Shown here in pieces: positions 6,738 through 11,376 of a stretch of DNA of 11,376 bases (the first letter of the stretch is position 1; the number at the start of each line of letters is the position of its first letter). Source of the DNA: Aquificota bacterium (GTDB lineage: Bacteria > Aquificota > Aquificia > Aquificales > Hydrogenothermaceae). The stretch lies in assembly GCA_013153235.1 (NCBI GenBank), contig JAADEU010000068.1, forward strand, positions 1 through 11,376, given 5' to 3'. Under the pieces are notes generated by a model, which worked only from the letters and a program-made list of their open reading frames with translations, did not search any database and had not been told where the DNA came from. A program made the translations under genes and the position numbers.

Positions 6738-7340
6738 ATGCTTTCTGAAGATATAAAAGCCCGGCTCAAAAAAGATTTTGAAAGTCTTATGGACCCTGTT
6801 GTTATAGTATTACACGGTGATGACTCTACACTATCCAGAGAGACAGAAAAACTGCTTGATGAAATAGTATCCCTGTCTGAAAAACTCAGTCTGAAAACAG
6901 ACAAAAAACTCAGCTGCCACGGCTATCCCTGTTTATCCATCCAGTGGCCTGACAGGGATACAGGAATCAGATTTATGGGAAAACCGGATGGTGGTGAATT
7001 TCCATCGTTTATAAAAACAATCATCATGGTTTCAAGAAATGAGTACGACCTTTCAGAAAGGACCCTTGAGTTTATTGAGGAAATAGATAAACCTGTTGAT
7101 ATAAAAATATTTATAACAAAAAGCTGTGGTTGGTGTCCTCCAACGATGCTCAAAATGTTCAGCTTCGCCCTTGCAAGCCCTTTTATAACAGCCACGGCAA
7201 TTGATTCATACGCATTTTCTGATATGGCTATCAGATACAACGTTGCGGCAGTCCCAAAGGTTGTCATAAACGACAAAACGGAGTTTGTAGGACTTAAAGA
7301 GGAAAACGAAATACTGGGGCTTATATTTGGAGCTATTTGA
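6738..7340 (+). CDS. Protein disulfide oxidoreductase-like protein (two thioredoxin folds), N-terminal CxxC missing
   Basis: This 200-residue protein resembles the PDO/glutaredoxin-like family of thermophiles, in which two tandem thioredoxin folds each carry a CxxC and catalyse dithiol-disulfide exchange in the cytoplasm. The C-terminal unit is intact: strand VDIKIFIT, CGWC at 130-133, and the cis-proline loop VAAVPKVVIN (Pro173). The N-terminal unit keeps the fold landmarks (strand VVIVLHG, GYP cis-proline region at 62-64, and the family's GxPxGGEFPSF block at 81-91). However, where CxxC is expected (about 28-34) it reads DDSTLSR, so that site looks inactive. Two other cysteines, C60 and C65, flank the cis-proline loop. 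The start at 6738 has GGGAGGAAGG immediately upstream; an earlier in-frame ATG at 6687 would precede the predicted transcription start. Its TGA overlaps the dxr ATG (TGATG). Confidence 0.82.
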   Translation: MLSEDIKARLKKDFESLMDPVVIVLHGDDSTLSRETEKLLDEIVSLSEKLSLKTDKKLSCHGYPCLSIQWPDRDTGIRFMGKPDGGEFPSFIKTIIMVSRNEYDLSERTLEFIEEIDKPVDIKIFITKSCGWCPPTMLKMFSFALASPFITATAIDSYAFSDMAIRYNVAAVPKVVINDKTEFVGLKEENEILGLIFGAI

Positions 7341-8461
7341 TGAAAAGTATTGCAGTTCTGGGTTCTACAGGTTCTATAGGCAGTCAGACCCTTGATATTG
7401 TCCAGAGGTATCCTGACAGGCTCAGGGTAAAACTCCTTGCAGCATCCAGAGTATCAGAAAAACTACTTGAGCAGGTAAAGCAGTTCAGGCCTGAATATGT
7501 TTATGTGGCTGAAGGTGGAGAAATAGAAGGTGTTAAAACACTTTCCGGTGATACAGGTCTTGATGAACTGGCATCACTTGATATTGATATTTTCATAAAC
7601 GGGATTGCCGGCATAGCAGGTATAAAGCCCACATACCTGCTTCTGAAAAATAGAAAGAAACAGGCAACGGCAAACAAAGAAGCCATCATCTGCCTTGGTG
7701 AGGTTTTTAAAGACAGATACTCAGAGATACTCCCTATAGACAGTGAACACTCGGCTGTATTCCAGGCACTTCAGGCAGGCAACAGGGAAAATCTGAAAAG
7801 AATCATACTGACAGCATCAGGGGGTCCATTCTGGAACAGCCAGAGTCTTGAAAATATAACCGTTGAGGATGCCCTGAACCATCCCAGGTGGAAGATGGGC
7901 AGGAAGGTAACCATTGACAGTGCCACCCTTATGAATAAAGGCCTTGAGATTATTGAAGCCCATTATCTTTTTAATATTCCTTACAGCAAAATAGAGGCTG
8001 TCATCCACCCACAGAGCCTGATACACGGGATAGTTGAGTTTATTGACGGCTCCATGATTGCCCAGATGTCCTGTCCTGACATGAGAATACCGATAAGCTA
8101 TGCAATATCATATCCGGACAGATGGGAAACAGGGGCAAAATACCTGAATCTATTTGAATACGGAAAGTTAGAATTCTACCAGCCTGATGAAGAAAAGTTC
8201 CCCCTGCTGAAAATAGCAAGGGAATGCGGTGAGAAAGGGGGAGCATATCCGACAGTTCTTACAGTTGCAGACGAGCTTGCCGTGGATATGTTTTTAAGAG
8301 GAGAAATCAAGTTCACAGAAATTCCACTTATAGTTGAGAAAATACTTGAAAAGGCTAACTTTAAGAAACCTGAAAGTTACGAGGATGTTATCTTCATCAT
8401 AGAAGAAACAAAAAAGTTATTTAAAGATATTTACAAAACAGCAGGAGGTAAAATTGCTTAG
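7340..8461 (+). CDS. dxr: 1-deoxy-D-xylulose 5-phosphate reductoisomerase
   Basis: Dxr (IspC) converts DXP to 2-C-methyl-D-erythritol 4-phosphate with NADPH, the committed step of the non-mevalonate isoprenoid pathway in the cytoplasm. The 373-residue protein has the NADPH loop GSTGSIG (8-14), ANKEAI (111-116), the metal-binding PIDSEHSA (132-139, D134 and E136), ASGGPF (159-164) and NHPRWKMGRK (180-189). It also has MNKGLEIIEAH (198-208, with the third metal ligand E203) and HPQSLIHG (223-230). The ATG at 7340 shares one base with the stop of the PDO gene (TGATG), which indicates translational coupling. A TTG one codon earlier is possible but less likely. Its 3' end overlaps rseP by 8 nt, and dxr next to rseP is a common bacterial arrangement. 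Confidence 0.97.
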   Translation: MKSIAVLGSTGSIGSQTLDIVQRYPDRLRVKLLAASRVSEKLLEQVKQFRPEYVYVAEGGEIEGVKTLSGDTGLDELASLDIDIFINGIAGIAGIKPTYLLLKNRKKQATANKEAIICLGEVFKDRYSEILPIDSEHSAVFQALQAGNRENLKRIILTASGGPFWNSQSLENITVEDALNHPRWKMGRKVTIDSATLMNKGLEIIEAHYLFNIPYSKIEAVIHPQSLIHGIVEFIDGSMIAQMSCPDMRIPISYAISYPDRWETGAKYLNLFEYGKLEFYQPDEEKFPLLKIARECGEKGGAYPTVLTVADELAVDMFLRGEIKFTEIPLIVEKILEKANFKKPESYEDVIFIIEETKKLFKDIYKTAGGKIA

Positions 8462-9788
8462 TTTACTGGCATTTCTGATAATGATAGGTGTGCTTATTAC
8501 CATACATGAGTTCGGGCATTTTTTATTTGCCAGAATGTTTGGTGTCAGGGTTGAGGTATTTTCCATTGGATTTGGTCCTCCAATAATCAAGTGGAGAGGA
8601 AAGGAAACCGTCTACCAGATAGCAGCCATCCCCCTCGGTGGATATGTAAAGATGTACGGGGAAGACTCTATGACAGAACCGATACAGGGGGAGACGGAAA
8701 AGGAGGCATTTCAGGACCCCAGGTCATTTGCAGCAAAACCCAGATGGCAGAAGATACTGATTGCCTTTGCAGGTCCACTGTTTAACATAATCCTTGCTAT
8801 TATTCTGGTTGCTGCAGCGTACATGGTCGGTGTGTTTGAGCCTAAATATATGAAAGAACCGGTGGTTGTGGGTTATGTTCAGCCTGATTCCCCGGCTGCA
8901 AAGGCAGGTATAAAACCCTTTGACAAAATAATTGCCGTTGATGGAAAGCCTGTAAAGAACTGGAAACAGTTTACCGTTGAGATATCCATGAAGGCCGGAA
9001 TGACGGTAACAATGGAGGTTGAAAGAAACGGCAAAAAACTCCTCCTGACGGTACAGCTGCCACAGGATGTAACAAAACAGCCTATTGGTATATCCCCGCT
9101 TATCCCCCCTAAACTGGGCAAAATACTCCCGGACTCACCGGCTGCAAAGGCAGGTCTGAAAGAGGGCGATATTATCCTGGCTGTAAACGGAAGGCCTGTA
9201 AGAAGCTGGTTTGAGATAGTGGAGGCTCTCTCAAAAATCAAGGAAAAAGAGCCTGTAAACCTGATGGTAAAAAGGGGTAAGCAGGTATTTACAGTAAATG
9301 TGATTCCCCAGTACAACCCTGAGCTGAAAAAATACGTAATCGGTATATCCCCGGCATACGATGCAGAAATCAAAAAATACGGCTTTGTGGAAGCCATAAA
9401 GAAAAGTATCGATAAAAATATAGAAATGACAGTCCTGCTGTATAACTTCCTGAAGGACCTGGTAACAGGACAGATGTCATTCCAGGAGGTCAAAAACAAC
9501 CTGGGTGGTCCTATATCCATTGCAAAGTATTCAGGTGGAGCCCTGGAAAGTGGTCTGGGTAATTATCTGTTTTTTACAGGGTTCATATCCCTCCAGCTTG
9601 GATATCTGAACCTTCTGCCAATACCTGTACTGGATGGTGGACTGATACTGATACTCCTTATTGAAATGATAATCAGAAGACCTCTTCCAGAAAAAGCGAA
9701 GGAATACCTGGCTTACATAGGATTTGCCCTGATTGGAACACTGATGGTATTTGCCATATTCAACGATATTTTAAGGGTTCTCCAGTAA
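8454..9788 (+). CDS. rseP: RseP-type site-2 intramembrane zinc metalloprotease with two PDZ domains
   Basis: Site-2 proteases (family M50B) cut transmembrane segments, such as those of anti-sigma factors, and remnant signal peptides. The 444-residue protein has HEFGH (18-22, zinc ligands and catalytic Glu) in the first membrane helix. The membrane-reentrant region GGYVKMYGED follows, with a second helix at about 102-122, two periplasmic PDZ domains (about 130-205 and 210-290) and the third zinc-ligand motif NLLPIPVLDGG (386-396) in a C-terminal helix. The start is a TTG at 8454 with AGGAGG at 8443-8448 and a 5-nt spacer. It gives MLSLLAFLIM, the expected first residues of the family, whereas the next ATG would cut into the first helix. 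The start overlaps dxr by 8 nt. No rseA-like substrate or ECF sigma gene is visible in the window, so its target is unknown. Confidence 0.96.
   Translation: MLSLLAFLIMIGVLITIHEFGHFLFARMFGVRVEVFSIGFGPPIIKWRGKETVYQIAAIPLGGYVKMYGEDSMTEPIQGETEKEAFQDPRSFAAKPRWQKILIAFAGPLFNIILAIILVAAAYMVGVFEPKYMKEPVVVGYVQPDSPAAKAGIKPFDKIIAVDGKPVKNWKQFTVEISMKAGMTVTMEVERNGKKLLLTVQLPQDVTKQPIGISPLIPPKLGKILPDSPAAKAGLKEGDIILAVNGRPVRSWFEIVEALSKIKEKEPVNLMVKRGKQVFTVNVIPQYNPELKKYVIGISPAYDAEIKKYGFVEAIKKSIDKNIEMTVLLYNFLKDLVTGQMSFQEVKNNLGGPISIAKYSGGALESGLGNYLFFTGFISLQLGYLNLLPIPVLDGGLILILLIEMIIRRPLPEKAKEYLAYIGFALIGTLMVFAIFNDILRVLQ
8892..9155 (+). repeat. Tandem PDZ-domain duplication inside rseP with an 18-nt identical core
   Basis: The identical 18-mer ccggctgcaaaggcaggt occurs at 8892-8909 and again at 9138-9155, in the same frame, encoding SPAAKAG of the two PDZ ligand-binding regions (residues 145-152 and 227-234, DSPAAKAG in both). 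The following residues are also alike (DKIIAVDGKPVKNW versus DIILAVNGRPVRSW). This is an internal domain duplication rather than a mobile repeat. Confidence 0.8.
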
Positions 9789-9794
9789 GAAATA

Positions 9795-9803
9795 TGCTAA
9801 AAT
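9795..9803 (+). promoter_or_regulatory. Possible extended -10 promoter for the DsrE-like gene
   Basis: In the 45-nt gap after rseP the motif tgctaaaat fits an extended -10 (TGnTAAAAT). It would start transcription near 9810 and leave a leader of about 24 nt before the DsrE-like ATG, which has TGAGGTT as its ribosome site. No good -35 is visible. Readthrough from rseP is the alternative, since the gap holds no hairpin terminator. Confidence 0.3.
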
Positions 9804-9833
9804 AAAAAAATATAAAACTGTTATGAGGTTAAG

Positions 9834-10313
9834 ATGGCAACAAGGGTCGGAATAATACTGCTCAGTGGAACACTGGATAAGGCTATGCCTGCGTTTATGC
9901 TGGGAACCACAGCCGCAGCAATGGGTATGGAAGTAGGGATATTTTTCAGCTTCTACGGGCTGAATGTGATACATAAGGAAAAGATAAAAAACCTGAAGGT
10001 TTCTCCTATAGGCAATCCTGCGATGCCCATGCCATTTCCTGTACCACAGATTTTAACGGTAATGCCTGGTATGATGGATTTTGCCACAAATATGATGAAA
10101 AAGATGATGGAAAAACACAGAATTCCATCAATAGAGCAGCTTGTCCAGCAGGCGATAGACCTTGAGGTCAAGCTTTACCCCTGTCAGACTGCGATGCAGC
10201 TGTTTGGCTACAAAAAGGAAGACCTGATAGATGGGGTGGAAGAGCCTGTTGGGGCAGCAACATTCCTTAATTTTGTAAACCAGGCAGAAAAACCAATAGT
10301 GATGAATTTTTAA
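9834..10313 (+). CDS. DsrE/DsrF/DrsH-like sulfur-relay protein, DsrE3-type
   Basis: Proteins of this group carry sulfur as a persulfide or thiosulfonate on a conserved cysteine. They work with TusA and, in many sulfur oxidisers, with the heterodisulfide-reductase-like (sHdr) pathway in the cytoplasm. The 159-residue protein has the family's N-terminal strand and GTLDKA (12-17), ATTAAAMGMEVGIFFSFYGLN-type core (25-44), GNPAMPMPFPVP (60-71), a Met-rich helix (77-93) and 'YPCQTAMQLFGY' (115-126). Cys117 is the only cysteine in the protein and is the expected sulfur carrier. 'DLIDGVEEPVGAATFLNF' (130-147) closes the fold. The ATG at 9834 follows TGAGGTT. It lies 45 nt after rseP and its stop overlaps a convergent small gene. 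No tusA, hdr or lbpA gene is adjacent. The subgroup label (DsrE3) is from pattern recognition and less certain than the family. Confidence 0.87.
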   Translation: MATRVGIILLSGTLDKAMPAFMLGTTAAAMGMEVGIFFSFYGLNVIHKEKIKNLKVSPIGNPAMPMPFPVPQILTVMPGMMDFATNMMKKMMEKHRIPSIEQLVQQAIDLEVKLYPCQTAMQLFGYKKEDLIDGVEEPVGAATFLNFVNQAEKPIVMNF

Positions 10314-10459
10314 AGGCTTTCCGAGCTTTTGCCAGCAGGGGTATTTTTTCTGTGGGAATTGGCAAAATAATCTTTAACTGTCAGGAAAGCCATTGTCCCA
10401 AAGCTAAGCAAGAGAACCAGACCTGTTATTATTGCCAGAATAAGTACTAATGTGTCCAT
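10310..10459 (-). CDS. Small single-span membrane protein, 49 residues, unknown function
   Basis: The protein begins MDTLVLILAIITGLVLLLSF and has one membrane segment (about 3-28) followed by a short, polar, basic tail (KDYFANSHRKNTPAGKSSESL region, from residue 29). The start at 10459 has AGAGGA about 6-7 nt upstream. The frame remains open to a GTG at 10498, but that would overlap the preceding gene by 37 nt and has no obvious ribosome site. It begins 2 nt after the TAG of the 90-aa gene, so it is probably co-translated with it. Its TAA (10310-10312) overlaps the TAA of the convergent DsrE-like gene. I do not recognise a family. It could be a small accessory subunit or a regulator of its neighbours; a non-functional frame is possible, though the ribosome site and spacing argue for a gene. 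Confidence 0.6.
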   Translation of the reverse strand: MDTLVLILAIITGLVLLLSFGTMAFLTVKDYFANSHRKNTPAGKSSESL

Positions 10460-10461
10460 AT

Positions 10462-10734
10462 CTAATTCCTCTTTAACGCTTTCCTTATATCCATCCACAA
10501 AAAAACGGCGAATATAGAAAGAGATATTATCAAACTTAAAATAAGTGTCAGTATTATTTTATTGACAAGCTGTGTATTATACAACCTGAAAATAATCGTT
10601 CCTGCACCAGCACCAAGGGTCAGTATAGCAATTATTACAATTCTCAATATTCCTTCAAGTACCTTTGCTTTTTCTATTTCAAGCTTTTTCTTCTCAATAA
10701 CAAGTCTTTGAATTTCCAGTTCATTTTTGTCCAT
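10462..10734 (-). CDS. Small membrane protein, coiled coil plus two membrane segments, unknown function
   Basis: The 90-residue protein starts with a charged, amphipathic helix (2-27: alternating Glu/Lys with Leu/Ile/Val at heptad-like spacing, as in LEIQRLVIEKKKLEIEKAKV), which suggests a cytoplasmic coiled coil. Two hydrophobic segments follow, about 28-49 and 58-78, and then a short basic tail (RKALKRN). The predicted topology is a hairpin with both ends in the cytoplasm. No catalytic motif or cysteine is visible and I do not recognise the family. The ATG at 10734 has no Shine-Dalgarno site. An AT-rich box lies only 10-17 nt upstream, so the message may be nearly leaderless. It lies 30 nt after the 128-aa gene and 2 nt before the 49-aa gene. 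Confidence 0.7.
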   Translation of the reverse strand: MDKNELEIQRLVIEKKKLEIEKAKVLEGILRIVIIAILTLGAGAGTIIFRLYNTQLVNKIILTLILSLIISLSIFAVFLWMDIRKALKRN

Positions 10735-10743
10735 AAGATTAAA

Positions 10744-10751
10744 TTTATATA
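10744..10751 (-). promoter_or_regulatory. Possible -10 box for the small membrane genes (near-leaderless start)
   Basis: Read on the minus strand, tatataaa (TATATA overlapping TATAAA) lies 10-17 nt before the ATG at 10734. TTGTAA sits upstream at about -35 distance, just past the end of the 128-aa gene. A start 6-7 nt downstream would leave a leader of 0-5 nt, consistent with the lack of a Shine-Dalgarno site. The region is AT-rich, so chance matches are likely. Confidence 0.3.
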
Positions 10752-10764
10752 ATGAAATACATCT

Positions 10765-11151
10765 TTACAAATAATCCCTGAAGAGGAAGGACAGCAGGAA
10801 TATAAACCCTCCCACCACCACAAGGACTATACCTTTTATCCCGTGGTGGGACAGCTTCTGTGAAATCTCCCTGTTTATATCAACTCCGTTTATCCTGTCC
10901 ACAAGAAAGAGCGGCAGTTCTCCCTCCGGGGTAACCAGATACAGATTTCCGTTTTTTTCCTTTACATCCACACTGTTTACCTGAAAGCTTTCGTCTGTTA
11001 TCAGCCTGATGTTATACGATTGCTGTTTTCCTATAATTGACCTTGCAATGGAAAGCTCATCCTGATGGAGGAAAAAATAACCAGCAACCACAAGGGCTAT
11101 TCCCAGAATGTAGCCTGTGTAAATAAGGATGGAGAAAATTACTCTTTTCAT
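10765..11151 (-). CDS. Membrane protein with an extracytoplasmic domain between two membrane segments, unknown function
   Basis: The 128-residue protein has an N-terminal membrane helix (about 6-28), a hydrophilic domain of some 70 residues (about 30-100) and a C-terminal helix (about 104-123) ending in FLFRDYL. By the positive-inside rule (Lys2/Arg3 at the start and Arg near the end) both termini are probably cytoplasmic and the middle domain faces outside. That domain has several strand-like stretches (SYNIRLIT, VNSVDVKEKNGNLYLVTPEG) and no cysteine. I do not recognise the family. The ATG overlaps the TGA of the CvpA-like gene by 4 nt (ATGA), a sign of translational coupling. The ribosome site is weak (AGAAG), as is usual for coupled starts. 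Confidence 0.75.
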   Translation of the reverse strand: MKRVIFSILIYTGYILGIALVVAGYFFLHQDELSIARSIIGKQQSYNIRLITDESFQVNSVDVKEKNGNLYLVTPEGELPLFLVDRINGVDINREISQKLSHHGIKGIVLVVVGGFIFLLSFLFRDYL

Positions 11152-11376
11152 CTTCTGAAGAAGGAGACTATTTTTGATGATGCGGTAAGGTCGTATATAA
11201 GCCTGTTATGAATAGAATAATGGGCGATAAGGGTTACGATGATTACAAAGATTAGAACACCACCTGAAGCACCTACAACCTTATCCCAGAAGGAGAACTT
11301 TTTCTTTTTCAGCAGACTATTTTTTATAAGCCTGTAAATCAGATACGAAATTCCCAAAGCAGCTACCAGTATAAGG
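11148..11376 (-). CDS. cvpA: CvpA-family membrane protein, C-terminal part, cut by the window edge
   Basis: The frame is open to the right edge, so 75 C-terminal residues are visible and the true start is outside. A hydrophobic segment (LILVAALGISYLIYRLI) is followed by a basic linker with four lysines. Then come FWDKVVGASGGVLIFVIIVTLIAHYSI and a C-terminal loop ending FFRR. The pattern helix, basic loop, 'lDrvlGaxxGxxxgxliv' helix is the usual core of CvpA (colicin V production protein family), an inner-membrane protein of poorly defined role in envelope integrity. A TTG at 11355-11357 could mimic a start, but the upstream codons continue the hydrophobic helix, so I treat the gene as truncated by the window. 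It leads the leftward set of small membrane genes. The symbol is tentative. Confidence 0.65.
   Translation of the reverse strand, partial: LILVAALGISYLIYRLIKNSLLKKKKFSFWDKVVGASGGVLIFVIIVTLIAHYSIHNRLIYDLTASSKIVSFFRR

Noticed and set aside
8879..9520. Open minus-strand frame of 213 codons opposite rseP
   Set aside because: It covers the PDZ region of rseP in reverse and repeats internally only because the PDZ domains repeat; a shadow of codon bias.
10310..10335. Intrinsic terminator hairpin near aaaggctttccgagcttt after the DsrE-like gene
   Set aside because: Only about four base pairs can form in the stem and no U-tract follows in the right place.
1..11376. CRISPR arrays, insertion sequences, tRNA or rRNA genes
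   Set aside because: No spaced direct repeats, transposase-like frames, inverted terminal repeats or RNA gene signatures were seen on reading both strands.

Overview
The window looks like chromosomal DNA of a thermophilic, sulfur-metabolising bacterium. The best guess is the Aquificota, perhaps a Hydrogenothermaceae/Persephonella-like lineage. This rests on gene content (single-domain ATP sulfurylase with a separate APS kinase, a thermophile-type protein disulfide oxidoreductase, a DsrE3-type sulfur carrier), lysine/isoleucine/glutamate-rich proteins, tight gene packing and moderate-to-low GC. It is inferred from recognisable protein families, not from a database match.

Left two-thirds (positions 1-6666, minus strand): one head-to-tail run transcribed leftward, in the order glmS, a Uma2-family nuclease-like gene, a small secreted Ada-type zinc-motif protein, sat, cysQ, an SLC13-type anion transporter with two TrkA-C domains, and cysC (cut by the left edge). 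Gaps are 0-53 nt or short overlaps, and I see no terminator. The sulfur genes would import an anion (sulfate is the likely candidate), activate it to APS (Sat), phosphorylate it to PAPS (CysC) and recycle PAP (CysQ). glmS supplies glucosamine-6-phosphate for cell-envelope sugars.

Middle (6667-6737): a 71-nt divergent intergenic region with two overlapping, oppositely oriented TATAAT boxes. It probably drives glmS leftward and the next cluster rightward.

Right-middle (6738-9788, plus strand): a translationally coupled set. It comprises a two-domain thioredoxin-fold oxidoreductase whose N-terminal CxxC is missing, dxr (MEP isoprenoid pathway) and rseP (site-2 membrane protease with two PDZ domains). 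A DsrE3-type sulfur-relay protein with a single cysteine (9834-10313) follows, probably from its own promoter.

Right end (10310-11376, minus strand): four small membrane-protein genes in a row. They are a CvpA-like gene cut by the right edge, a 128-aa protein with two membrane segments, a 90-aa protein with a coiled coil and two membrane segments, and a 49-aa single-span protein whose stop codon overlaps the stop of the DsrE-like gene.

Several starts were moved from the longest open frame to an ATG with a clear Shine-Dalgarno site (sat, the Ada-type gene, the Uma2 gene, the PDO, the 49-aa gene). rseP is best read from a TTG. There are no rRNA or tRNA genes, CRISPR arrays, insertion sequences or gene-free stretches over 300 nt. 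I did not find a clear-cut new system. The most unusual items are the half-inactivated PDO beside dxr, the hybrid glmS/PAPS operon with its two odd inserted genes, and the small-membrane-protein cluster.
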